Shown here in pieces: positions 22,230-35,639 of a stretch of 64,000 nucleotides of DNA. A program made the translations under genes and the position numbers. A model generated the notes under the pieces. That model was given only the letters and a program-made list of their open reading frames with translations. It made no database searches and was not told the origin of the DNA. The stretch is from the NCBI GenBank assembly GCA_911728435.2, contig OU452208.1, positions 124,001 to 188,000 on the forward strand, in the 5' to 3' direction. The DNA comes from Apoderus coryli. Taxonomy: Eukaryota > Arthropoda > Insecta > Coleoptera > Attelabidae. Numbering within the stretch: position 1 is the first letter of the stretch; every line of letters begins with the position of its first letter.

Positions 22230-25200
22230 AACGTTTCAAATGGCTCCCAAAAAGCTGTTTTCTCACTTAGAAATTAAAAGTAAATTTTATTAGTCTAAAG
22301 AAATTAGATTAAGCATAAAAAAGCAAATTAGAACGATTTAGCGCGTTTTGTTACTAAAATTTTGTTATTTAGAATTAAACATTCAAATGGCTCCCAAAAA
22401 GCTGTTTTCTCACTTAGAAATTAGAAGTAAATTTTATTAGTCAAAAGAAATTAGATTAAGCATAAAAAACCAAATTAGAACGATTTAGCGCGTGTTGTTA
22501 CTAAAATTTTGTTATTTAGAATTAAACTTTCAAATGGCTCCCAAAAAGCTGTTTTCTCACTTAGAATTTAAAAGTAACTTTTATTAGTCAAAAGAATTTA
22601 GATTAAGCATAAAAAAGCAAATTAGAACGAATTAGAGCGTTTTGTTACTAAAATATTGTTATTTAGAATTAAACTTTTCAAATAGCTCCCAAAAAGCTGT
22701 TTTCTCACTTAGAATTTAAAAGTAAATTTTATTAGTGAAACTAAGTTAGATTAAGCGTAAATAAGCAATTTAGAACGAATTAGAGCGTTTTGTTACTAAA
22801 ATTTTGTTATTTAGAATTAAACGTTTCAAATGGCTCCCAAAAAGCTGTTTTCTCACTTAGAATTTAAAAGTAAATTTTATTACTAAATCTAAGTTAGATT
22901 AAGCGTAAATAAGCAATTTAGAACGAATTAGAGCGTTTTGTTACTAAAATTTTGTTATTTAGAATTAAACGTTTCAAATGGCTCCCAAAAAGCTGTTTTC
23001 TCACTTAGAAATTAAAAGTAAATTTTATTAGTCTACAGAAATTAGATTAAGCATAAAAAATCAAATTAGAACGATTTAGCGCGTTTTGTTACTAAAATTT
23101 TGTTATTTAGTATTAAACGTTCAAATGGCTCCCAAAAAGCTGTTTTCTCACTTAGAAATTAGAAGTAAATTTTATTAGTCAAAAGAAATTAGATTAAGCA
23201 TAAAAAACCAAATTAGAACGATTTAGCGCGTGTTGTTACTAAAATTTTGTTATTTAGAATTAAACGTTCAAATGGCTCCCAAAAAGCTGTTTTCTCACTT
23301 AGAATTTAAAAGTAACTTTTATTAGTCAAAAGAATTTAGATTAAGCATAAAAAAGCAAATTAGAACGAATTAGAGCGTTTTGTTACTAAAATATTGTTAT
23401 TTAGAATTAAACTTTTCAAATGGCTCCCAAAAAGCTGTTTTCTCACTTAGAATTTAAAAGTAAATTTTATTAGTGAAACTAAGTTAGATTAAGCGTAAAT
23501 AAGCAATTTAGAACGAATTAGAGCGTTTTGTTACTAAAATTTTGTTATTTAGAATTAAACGTTTCAAATGGCTCCCAAAAAGCTGTTTTCTCACTTAGAA
23601 TTTAAAAGTAAATTTTATTACTGAAACTAAGTTAGATTAAGCGTAAATAAGCAATTTAGAACGAATTAGAGCGTTTTGTTACTAAAATTTTGTTATTTAG
23701 AATTAAACGTTTCAAATGGCTCCCAAAAAGCTGTTTTCTCACTTAGAAATTAAAAGTAAATTTTATTAGTCTACAGAAATTAGATTAAGCATAAAAAATC
23801 AAATTAGAACGATTTAGCGCGTTTTGTTACTAAAATTTTGTTATTTAGTATTAAACGTTCAAATGGCTCCCAAAAAGCTGTTTTCTCACTTAGAATTTAA
23901 AAGTAAATTTTATTAGTGAAACTAAGTTAGATTAAGCGTAAATAAGCAATTTAGAACGAATTAGAGCGTTTTGTTACTAAAATTTTGTTATTTAGAATTA
24001 AACGTTTCAAATGACTCCCAAAAAGCTGTTTTCTCACTTAGAAATTAAAAGTAAATTTTATTAGTCTAAAGAAATTAGATTAAGCATAAAAAAGCAAATT
24101 AGAACGATTTAGCGCGTTTTGTTACTAAAATTTTGTTATTTAGAATTAAACGTTCAAATGGCTCCCAAAAAGCTGTTTTCTCACTTAGAAATTAGAAGTA
24201 AATTTTATTAGTCAAAAGAAATTAGATTAAGCATAAAAAACCAAATTAGAACGATTTAGCGCGTGTTGTTACTAAAATTTTGTTATTTAGAATTAAACGT
24301 TCAAATGGCTCCCAAAAAGCTGTTTTCTCACTTAGAATTTAAAAGTAACTTTTATTAGTCAAAAAAATTTAGATTAAGCATAAAAAAGCAAATTAGAACG
24401 AATTAGAGCGTTTTGTTACTAAAATATTGTTATTTAGAATTAAACTTTTCAAATGGCTCCCAAAAAGCTGTTTTCTCACTTAGAATTTAAAAGTAAATTT
24501 TATTAGTGAAACTAAGTTAGATTAAGCGTAAATAAGCAATTTAGAACGAATTAGAGCGTTTTGTTACTAAAATTTTGTTATTTAGAATTAAACGTTTCAA
24601 ATGGCTCCCAAAAAGCTGTTTTCTCACTTAGAAATTAAAAGTAAATTTTATTAGTCTAAAGAAATTAGATTAAGCATAAAAAAGCAAATTAGAACGATTT
24701 AGCGCGTTTTGTTACTAAAATTTTGTTATTTAGAATTAAACGTTCAAATGGCTCCCAAAAAGCTGTTTTCTCACTTAGAAATTAGAAGTAAATTTTATTA
24801 GTCAAAAGAAATTAGATTAAGCATAAAAAACCAAATTAGAACGATTTAGCGCGTGTTGTTACTAAAATTTTGTTATTTAGAATTAAACGTTTCAAATGGC
24901 TCCCAAAAAGCTGTTTTCTCACTTAGAAATTAAAAGTAAATTTTATTAGTCTAAAGAAATTAGATTAAGCATAAAAAAGCAAATTAGAACGATTTAGCGC
25001 GTTTTGTTACTAAAATTTTGTTATTTAGAATTAAACGTTCAAATGGCTCCCAAAAAGCTGTTTTCTCACTTAGAAATTAGAAGTAAATTTTATTAGTCAA
25101 AAGAAATTAGATTAAGCATAAAAAACCAAATTAGAACGATTTAGCGCGTGTTGTTACTAAAATTTTGTTATTTAGAATTAAACTTTCAAATGGCTCCCAA

Positions 25201-28200
25201 AAAGCTGTTTTCTCACTTAGAATTTAAAAGTAACTTTTATTAGTCAAAAGAATTTAGATTAAGCATAAAAAAGCAAATTAGAACGAATTAGAGCGTTTTG
25301 TTACTAAAATATTGTTATTTAGAATTAAACTTTTCAAATAGCTCCCAAAAAGCTGTTTTCTCACTTAGAATTTAAAAGTAAATTTTATTAGTGAAACTAA
25401 GTTAGATTAAGCGTAAATAAGCAATTTAGAACGAATTAGAGCGTTTTGTTACTAAAATTTTGTTATTTAGAATTAAACGTTTCAAATGGCTCCCAAAAAG
25501 CTGTTTTCTCACTTAGAATTTAAAAGTAAATTTTATTACTAAAACTAAATTAAATTAAGCGTAAATAAGCAATTTAGAACGAATTAGAGCGTTTTGTTAC
25601 TAAAATTTTGTTATTTAGAATTAAACGTTTCAAATGGCTCCCAAAAAGCTGTTTTCTCACTTAGAAATTAAAAGTAAATTTTATTAGTCTACAGAAATTA
25701 GATTAAGCATAAAAAATCAAAATAGAACGATTTAGCGCGTTTTGTTACTAAAATTTTGTTATTTAGTATTAAACGTTCAAATGGCTCCCAAAAAGCTGTT
25801 TTCTCACTTAGAAATTAGAAGTAAATTTTATTAGTCAAAAGAAATTAGATTAAGCATAAAAAACCAAATTAGAACGATTTAGCGCGTGTTGTTACTAAAA
25901 TTTTGTTATTTAGAATTAAACGTTCAAATGGCTCCCAAAAAGCTGTTTTCTCACTTAGAATTTAAAAGTAACTTTTATTAGTCAAAAGAATTTAGATTAA
26001 GCATAAAAAAGCAAATTAGAACGAATTAGAGCGTTTTGTTACTAAAATATTGTTATTTAGAATTAAACTTTTCAAATGGCTCCCAAAAAGCTGTTTTCTC
26101 ACTTAGAATTTAAAAGTAAATTTTATTAGTGAAACTAAGTTAGATTAAGCGTAAATAAGCAATTTAGAACGAATTAGAGCGTTTTGTTACTAAAATTTTG
26201 TTATTTAGAATTAAACGTTTCAAATGGCTCCCAAAAAGCTGTTTTCTCACTTAGAATTTAAAAGTAAATTTTATTACTGAAACTAAGTTAGATTAAGCGT
26301 AAATAAGCAATTTAGAACGAATTAGAGCGTTTTGTTACTAAAATTTTGTTATTTAGAATTAAACGTTTCAAATGGCTCCCAAAAAGCTGTTTTCTCACTT
26401 AGAAATTAAAAGTAAATTTTATTAGTCTACAGAAATTAGATTAAGCATAAAAAATCAAATTAGAACGATTCAGCGCGTTTTGTTACTAAAATTTTGTTAT
26501 TTAGTATTAAACGTTCAAATGGCTCCCAAAAAGCTGTTTTCTCACTTAGAAATTAGAAGTAAATTTTATTAGTCAAAAGAAATTAGATTAAGCATAAAAA
26601 ACCAAATTAGAACGATTTAGCGCGTGTTGTTACTAAAATTTTGTTATTTAGAATTAAACGTTCAAATGGCTCCCAAAAAGCTGTTTTCTCACTTAGAATT
26701 TAAAAGTAACTTTTATTAGTCAAAAGAATTTAGATTAAGCATAAAAAAGGAAATTAGAACGAATTAGAGCGTTTTGTTACTAAAATATTGTTATTTAGAA
26801 TTAAACTTTTCAAATGGCTCCCAAAAAGATGTTTTCTCACTTAGAATTTAAAAGTAAATTTTATTAGTGAAACTAAGTTAGATTAAGCGTAAATAAGCAA
26901 TTTAGAACGAATTAGAGCGTTTTGTTACTAAATTTTTTTTATTTAGAATTAAACGTTTCAAATGGCTCCCAAAAAGCTGTTTTCTCACTTAGAAATTAAA
27001 AGTAAATTTTATTAGTCTAAAGAAATTAGATTAAGCATAAAAAACCAAATTAGAACGATTTAGCGCGTGTTGTTACTAAAATTTTGTTATTTAGAATTAA
27101 ACGTTCAAATGGCTCCCAAAAAGCTGTTTTCTCACTTAGAATTTAAAAGACTCTTTTATTAGTCAAAAGAATTTAGATTAAGCATAAAAAAGCAAATTAG
27201 AACGAATTAGAGCGTTTTGTTACTAAAATATTGTTATTTAGAATTAAACTTTTCAAATGGCTCCCAAAAAGCTGTTTTCTCACTTAGAATTTAAAAGTAA
27301 ATTTTATTAGTGAAACTAAGTTAGATTAAGCGTAAATAAGCAATTTAGAACGAATTAGAGCGTTTTGTTACTAAAATTTTGTTATTTAGAATTAAACGTT
27401 TCAAATGGCTCCCAAAAAGCTGTTTTCTCACTTAGAATTTAAAAGTAAATTTTATTACTAAATCTAAGTTAGATTAAGCGTAAATAAGCAATTTAGAACG
27501 AATTAGAGCGTTTTGTTACTAAAATTTTGTTATTTAGAATTAAACGTTTCAAATGGCTCCCAAAAAGCTGTTTTCTCACTTAGAAATTAAAAGTAAATTT
27601 TATTAGTCTACAGAAATTAGATTAAGCATAAAAAATCAAATTAGAACGATTTAGCGCGTTTTGTTACTAAAATTTTGTTATTTAGTATTAAACGTTCAAA
27701 TGGCTCCCAAAAAGCTGTTTTCTCACTTAGAAATTAGAAGTAAATTTTATTAGTCAAAAGAAATTAGATTAAGCATAAAAAACCAAATTAGAACGATTTA
27801 GCGCGTGTTGTTACTAAAATTTTGTTATTTAGAATTAAACTTTCAAATGGCTCCCAAAAAGCTGTTTTCTCACTTAGAATTTAAAAGTAACTTTTATTAG
27901 TCAAAAGAATTTAGATTAAGCATAAAAAAGCAAATTAGAACGAATTAGAGCGTTTTGTTACTAAAATATTGTTATTTAGAATTAAACTTTTCAAATAGCT
28001 CCCAAAAAGCTGTTTTCTCACTTAGAATTTAAAAGTAAATTTTATTAGTGAAACTAAGTTAGATTAAGCGTAAATAAGCAATTTAGAACGAATTAGAGCG
28101 TTTTGTTACTAAAATTTTGTTATTTAGAATTAAACGTTTCAAATGGCTCCCAAAAAGCTGTTTTCTCAGTTAGAATTTAAAAGTAAATTTTATTACTAAA

Positions 28201-29910
28201 ACTAAGTTAAATTAAGCGTAAATAAGCAATTTAGAACGAATTAGAGCGTTTTGTTACTAAAATTTTGTTATTTAGAATTAAACGTTTCAAATGGCTCCCA
28301 AAAAGCTGTTTTCTCACTTAGAAATTAAAAGTAAATTTTATTAGTCTACAGAAATTAGATTAAGCATAAAAAATCAAAATAGAACGATTTAGCGCGTTTT
28401 GTTACTAAAATTTTGTTATTTAGTATTAAACGTTCAAATGGCTCCCAAAAAGCTGTTTTCTCACTTAGAAATTAGAAGTAAATTTTATTAGTCAAAAGAA
28501 ATTAGATTAAGCATAAAAAACCAAATTAGAACGATTTAGCGCGTGTTGTTACTAAAATTTTGTTATTTAGAATTAAACGTTCAAATGGCTCCCAAAAAGC
28601 TGTTTTCTCACTTAGAATTTAAAAGTAACTTTTATTAGTCAAAAGAATTTAGATTAAGCATAAAAAAGCAAATTAGAACGAATTAGAGCGTTTTGTTACT
28701 AAAATATTGTTATTTAGAATTAAACTTTTCAAATGGCTCCCAAAAAGCTGTTTTCTCACTTAGAATTTAAAAGTAAATTTTATTAGTGAAACTAAGTTAG
28801 ATTAAGCGTAAATAAGCAATTTAGAACGAATTAGAGCGTTTTGTTACTAAAATTTTGTTATTTAGAATTAAACGTTTCAAATGGCTCCCAAAAAGCTGTT
28901 TTCTCACTTAGAATTTAAAAGTAAATTTTATTACTGAAACTAAGTTAGATTAAGCGTAAATAAGCAATTTAGAACGAATTAGAGCGTTTTGTTACTAAAA
29001 TTTTGTTATTTAGAATTAAACGTTTCAAATGGCTCCCAAAAAGCTGTTTTCTCACTTAGAAATTAAAAGTAAATTTTATTAGTCTACAGAAATTAGATTA
29101 AGCATAAAAAATCAAATTAGAACGATTTAGCGCGTTTTGTTACTAAAATTTTGTTATTTAGTATTAAACGTTCAAATGGCTCCCAAAAAGCTGTTTTCTC
29201 ACTTAGAAATTAGAAGTAAATTTTATTAGTTAAAAGAAATTAGATTAAGCATAAAAACCCAAATTAGAACGATTTAGCGCGTGTTGTTACTAAAATTTTG
29301 TTATTTAGAATTAAACGTTCAAATGGCTCCCAAAAAGCTGTTTTCTCACTTAGAATTTAAAAGTAACTTTTATTAGTCAAAAGAATTTAGATTAAGCATA
29401 AAAAAGCAAATTAGAACGAATTAGAGCGTTTTGTTACTAAAATATTGTTATTTAGAATTAAACTTTTCAAATGGCTCCCAAAAAGCTGTTTTCTCACTTA
29501 GAATTTAAAAGTAAATTTTATTAGTGAAACTAAGTTAGATTAAGCGTAAATAAGCAATTTAGAACGAATTAGAGCGTTTTGTTACTAAAATTTTGTTATT
29601 TAGAATTAAACGTTTCAAATGGCTCCCAAAAAGCTGTTTTCTCACTTAGAATTTAAAAGTAAATTTTATTACTGAAACTAAGTTAGATTAAGCGTAAATA
29701 AGCAATTTAGAACGAATTAGAGCGTTTTGTTACTAAAATTTTGTTATTTAGAATTAAACGTTTCAAATGGCTCCCAAAAAGCTGTTTTCTCACTTAGAAA
29801 TTAAAAGTAAATTTTATTAGTCTACAGAAATTAGATTAAGCATAAAAAATCAAATTAGAACGATTTAGCGCGTTTTGTTACTAAAATTTTGTTATTTAGT
29901 ATTAAACGTT
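22230..29910 (+). repeat. HOR domain with 738-bp five-monomer and about 2656-bp eighteen-monomer periods
   Basis: The C' marker GTCTACAG lies at 23031, 23769, 25687, 26425, 27606, 28344, 29082 and 29820. Neighbouring pairs are 738 bp apart, equal to A-B-B'-C'-D (148+148+148+147+147). A longer period is also visible: 23031 to 25687 to 28344 and 23769 to 26425 to 29082 step by 2656-2657 bp, and the rare junction AACTTTCAAATGG recurs at 22528, 25183 and 27840 with the same step. The five-monomer unit is therefore embedded in an 18-monomer unit present about three times, with mosaic edges. Confidence 0.88.
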
Positions 29911-30359
29911 CAAATGGCTCCCAAAAAGCTGTTTTCTCACTTAGAAATTAGAAGTAAATTTTATTAGTCAAAAGAAATTAGATTAAGCATAAAAAACCAA
30001 ATTAGAACGATTTAGCGCGTGTTGTTACTAAAATTTTGTTATTTAGAATTAAACGTTCAAATGGCTCCCAAAAAGCTGTTTTCTCACTTAGAATTTAAAA
30101 GTAACTTTTATTAGTCAAAAGAATTTAGATTAAGCATAAAAAAGGAAATTAGAACGAATTAGAGCGTTTTGTTACTAAAATATTGTTATTTAGAATTAAA
30201 CTTTTCAAATGGCTCCCAAAAAGCTGTTTTCTCACTTAGAATTTAAAAGTAAATTTTATTAGTGAAACTAAGTTAGATTAAGCGTAAATAAGCAATTTAG
30301 AACGAATTAGAGCGTTTTGTTACTAAAATTTTGTTATTTAGAATTAAACGTTTCAAATG

Positions 30360-31830
30360 GCTCCCAAAAAGCTGTTTTCTCACTTAGAAATTAAAAGTAA
30401 ATTTTATTAGTCTAAAGAAATTAGATTAAGCATAAAAAAGCAAATTAGAACGATTTAGCGCGTTTTGTTACTAAAATTTTGTTATTTAGAATTAAACGTT
30501 CAAATGGCTCCCAAAAAGCTGTTTTCTCACATAGAATTTAAAAGACTCTTTTATTAGTCAAAAGAATTTAGATTAAGCATAAAAAAGCAAATTAGAACGA
30601 ATTAGAGCGTTTTGTTACTAAAATATTGTTATTTAGAATTAAACTTTTCAAATGGCTCCCAAAAAGCTACTTCTCACTTAGAATTTAAAAGTAAATTTTA
30701 TTAGTGAAACTAAGTTAGATTAAGCGTAAATAAGCAATTTAGAACGAATTAGAGCGTTTTGTTACTAAAATTTTGTTATTTAGAATTAAACGTTTCAAAT
30801 GGCTCCCAAAAAGCTGTTTTCTCACTTAGAAATTAAAAGTAAATTTTATTAGTCTAAAGAAATTAGATTAAGCATAAAAAAGCAAATTAGAACGATTTAG
30901 CGCGTTTTGTTACTAAAATTTTGTTATTTAGAATTAAACGTTCAAATGGCTCCCAAAAAGCTGTTTTCTCACTTAGAATTTAAAAGTAACTTTTATTAGT
31001 CAAAAGAATTTAGATTAAGCATAAAAAAGCAAATTAGAACGAATTAGAGCGTTTTGTTACTAAAATATTGTTATTTAGAATTAAACTTTTCAAATGGCTC
31101 CCAAAAAGCTGTTTTCTCACTTAGAATTTAAAAGTAAATTTTATTAGTGAAACTAAGTTAGATTAAGCGTAAATAAGCAATTTAGAACGAATTAGAGCGT
31201 TTTGTTACTAAAATTTTGTTATTTAGAATTAAACGTTTCAAATGGCTCCCAAAAAGCTGTTTTCTCACTTAGAAATTAAAAGTAAATTTTATTAGTCTAA
31301 AGAAATTAGATTAAGCATAAAAAAGCAAATTAGAACGATTTAGCGCGTTTTGTTACTAAAATTTTGTTATTTAGAATTAAACGTTCAAATGGCTCCCAAA
31401 AAGCTGTTTTCTCACATAGAATTTAAAAGACTCTTTTATTAGTCAAAAGAATTTAGATTAAGCATAAAAAAGCAAATTAGAACGAATTAGAGCGTTTTGT
31501 TACTAAAATATTGTTATTTAGAATTAAACTTTTCAAATGGCTCCCAAAAAGCTACTTCTCACTTAGAATTTAAAAGTAAATTTTATTAGTGAAACTAAGT
31601 TAGATTAAGCGTAAATAAGCAATTTAGAACGAATTAGAGCGTTTTGTTACTAAAATTTTGTTATTTAGAATTAAACGTTTCAAATGGCTCCCAAAAAGCT
31701 GTTTTCTCACTTAGAAATTAAAAGTAAATTTTATTAGTCTAAAGAAATTAGATTAAGCATAAAAAAGCAAATTAGAACGATTTAGCGCGTTTTGTTACTA
31801 AAATTTTGTTATTTAGAATTAAACGTTCAA
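30360..31830 (+). repeat. 885-bp six-monomer tandem duplication
   Basis: The rare junction AAGCTACTTCTCAC occurs with its CTAC at 30667 and again at 31552, 885 bp apart, or six monomers. Each is preceded by an A' monomer beginning TCTCACATAGAATTT with AAAAGACTC. The second copy is also the partner of the 20.5-kb block at offset 10918, so this cassette was moved at least once and then duplicated locally, or the reverse. Confidence 0.85.
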
Positions 31831-34800
31831 ATGGCTCCCAAAAAGCTGTTTTCTTACTTAGAAATTAGAAGTATATTTTATTAGTCAAATGAAATTAGAT
31901 TAAGCATAAAAAACCAAATTAGAACGATTTAGCGCGTGTTGTTACTAAAATTTTGTTATTTAGAATTAAACGTTCAAATGGCTCCCAAAAAGCTGTTTTC
32001 TCACTTAGAATTTAAAAGTAACTTTTATTAGCCAAAAGAATTTAGATTAAGCATAACAAAGCAAATTAGAACGAATTAGAGCGTTTTGTTACTAAAATAT
32101 TGTTATTTAGAATTAAACTTTTCAAATAGCTCCCAAAAAGCTGTTTTCTCACTTAGAATTTAAAAGTAAATTTTATTAGTGAAACTAAGTTAGATTAAGC
32201 GTAAATAAGCAATTTAGAACGAATTAGAGCGTTTTGTTACTAAAATTTTGTTATTTAGAATTAAACGTAATGACTCCCAAAAAGCTGTTTTCTCACTTAG
32301 AAATTAAAAGTAAATTTTATTAGTCTAAAGAAATTAGATTAAGCATAAAAAAGCAAATTAGAACGATTTAGCGCGTTTTGTTACTAAAATTTTGTTATTT
32401 AGAATTAAACGTTCAAATGGCTCCCAAAAGCTGTTTTCTCACTTAGAAATTAGAAGTAAATTTTATTAGTCAAAAGAAATTAGATTAAGCATAAAAAACC
32501 AAATTAGAACGATTTAGCGCGTGTTGTTACTAAAATTTTGTTATTTAGAATTAAACGTACAAATGGCTCCCAAAAAGCTGTTTTCTCACTTAGAATTTAA
32601 AAGTAACTTTTATTAGTCAAAAGAATTTAGATTAAGCATAAAAAAGCAAATTAGAACGAATTAGAGCGTTTTGTTACTAAAATATTGTTATTTAGAATTA
32701 AACTTTTCAAATGGCTCCCAAAAAGCTGTTTTCTCACTTAGAATTTAAAAGTAAATTTTATTAGTGAAACTAAGTTAGATTAAGCGTAAATAAGCAATTT
32801 AGAACGAATTAGAGCGTTTTGTTACTAAAATTTTGTTATTTAGAATTAAACGTTTCAAATGGCTCCCAAAAAGCTGTTTTCTCACTTAGAAATTAAAAGT
32901 AAATTTTATTAGTCTAAAGAAATTAGATTAAGCATAAAAAAGCAAATTAGAACGATTTAGCGCGTGTTGTTACTAAAATTTTGTTATTTAGAATTAAACG
33001 TTCAAATGGCTCCCAAAAAGCTGTTTTCTCACTTAGAATTTAAAAGTAACTTTTATTAGTCAAAAGAATTTAGATTAAGCATAAAAAAGCAAATTAGAAC
33101 GAATTAGAGCGTTTTGTTACTAAAATATTGTTATTTAGAATTAAACTTTTCAAATGGCTCCCAAAAAGCTGTTTTCTCACTTAGAATTTAAAAGTAAATT
33201 TTATTAGTGAAACTAAGTTAGATTAAGCGTAAATAAGCAATTTAGAACGAATTAGAGCGTTTTGTTACTAAAATTTTGTTATTTAGAATTAAACGTTTCA
33301 AATGGCTCCTAAAAAGCTGTTTTCTCACTTAGAAATTAAAAGTAAATTTTATTAGTCTAAAGAAATTAGATTAAGCATAAAAAAGCAAATTAGAACGATT
33401 TAGCGCGTTTTGTTACTAAAATTTTGTTATTTAGAATTAAACGTTCAAATGGCTCCCAAAAAGCTCTTTTCTCACTTAGAAATTAGAAGTAAATTTTATT
33501 AGTCAAAAGAAATTAGATTAAGCATAAAAAACCAAATTAGAACGATTTAGCGCGTGTTGTTACTAAAATTTTGTTATTTAGAATTAAACGTACAAATGGC
33601 TCCCAAAAAGCTGTTTTCTCACTTAGAATTTAAAAGTAACTTTTATTAGTCAAAAGAATTTAGATTAAGCATAAAAAAGCAAATTAGAACGAATTAGAGC
33701 GTTTTGTTACTAAAATATTGTTATTTAGAATTAAACTTTTCAAATGGCTCCCAAAAAGCTGTTTTCTCACTTAGAAATTAAAAGTAAATTTTATTAGTCT
33801 AAAGAAATTAGATTAAGCATAAAAAAGCAAATTAGAACGATTTAGCGCGTGTTGTTACTAAAATTTTGTTATTTAGAATTAAACGTTCAAATGGCTCCCT
33901 TAAAGCTGTTTTCTCACTTAGAATTTAAAAGTAACTTTTATTAGTCAAAAGAATTTAAATTAAGCATAAAAAAGCAAATTAGAACGAATTAGAGCGTTTT
34001 GTTACTAAAATATTGTTATTTAGAATTAAACTTTTCAAATGGCTCCCAAAAAGCTGTTTTCTCACTTAGAATTTAAAAGTAAATTTTATTAGTGAAACTA
34101 AGTTAGATTAAGCGTAAATAAGCAATTTAGAACGAATTAGAGCGTTTTGTTACTAAAATTTTGTTATTTAGAATTAAACGTTTCAAATGGCTCCCAAAAA
34201 GCTGTTTTCTCACTTAGAAATTAAAAGTAAATTTTATTAGTCTAAAGAAATTAGATTAAGCATAAAAAAGCAAATTAGAACGATTTAGCGCGTTTTGTTA
34301 CTAAAATTTTGTTATTTAGAATTAAACGTTCAAATGGCTCCCAAAAAGCTCTTTTCTCACTTAGAAATTAGAAGTAAATTTTATTAGTCAAAAGAAATTA
34401 GATTAAGCATAAAAAACCAAATTAGAACGATTTAGCGCGTGTTGTTACTAAAATTTTGTTATTTAGAATTAAACGTACAAATGGCTCCCAAAAAGCTGTT
34501 TTCTCACTTAGAATTTAAAAGTAACTTTTATTAGTCAAAAGAATTTAGATTAAGCATAAAAAAGCAAATTAGAACGAATTAGAGCGTTTTGTTACTAAAA
34601 TATTGTTATTTAGAATTAAACTTTTCAAATGGCTCCCAAAAAGCTGTTTTCTCACTTAGAATTTAAAAGTAAATTTTATTAGTGAAACTAAGTTAGATTA
34701 AGCGTAAATAAGCAATTTAGAACGAATTAGAGCGTTTTGTTACTAAAATTTTGTTATTTAGAATTAAACGTTTCAAATGGCTCCCAAAAAGCTGTTTTCT

Positions 34801-35639
34801 CACTTAGAAATTAAAAGTAAATTTTATTAGTCTAAAGAAATTAGATTAAGCATAAAAAAGCAAATTAGAACGATTTAGCGCGTTTTGTTACTAAAATTTT
34901 GTTATTTAGAATTAAACGTTCAAATGGCTCCCAAAAAGCTGTTTTCTCACTTAGAAATTAGAAGTAAATTTTATTAGTCAAAAGAAATTAGATTAAGCAT
35001 AAAAAACCAAATTAGAACGATTTAGCGCGTGTTGTTACTAAAATTTTGTTATTTAGAATTAAACGTTCAAATGGCTCCCAAAAAGCTGTTTTCTCACTTA
35101 GAATTTAAAAGTAACTTTTATTAGTCAAAAGAATTTAGATTAAGCATAAAAAAGCAAATTAGAACGAATTAGAGCGTTTTGTTACTAAAATACTGTTATT
35201 TAGAATTAAACTTTTCAAATGGCTCCCAAAAAGCTGTTTTCTCACTTAGAATTTAAAAGTAAATTTTATTAGTGAAACTAAGTTAGATTAAGCGTAAATA
35301 AGCAATTTAGAACAAATTAGAGCGTTTTGTTACTAAAATTTTGTTATTTAGAATTAAACGTTTCAAATGGCTCCCAAAAAGCTGTTTTCTCACTTAGAAA
35401 TTAAAAGTAAATTTTATTAGTCTAAAGAAATTAGATTAAGCATAAAAAAGCAAATTAGAACGATTTAGCGCGTTTTGTTACTAAAATTTTGTTATTTAGA
35501 ATTAAACGTTCAAATGGCTCCCAAAAAGCTGTTTTCTCACTTAGAAATTAGAAGTAAATTTTATTAGTCAAAAGAAATTAGATTAAGCATAAAAAACCAA
35601 ATTAGAACGATTTAGCGCGTGTTGTTACTAAAATTTTGT

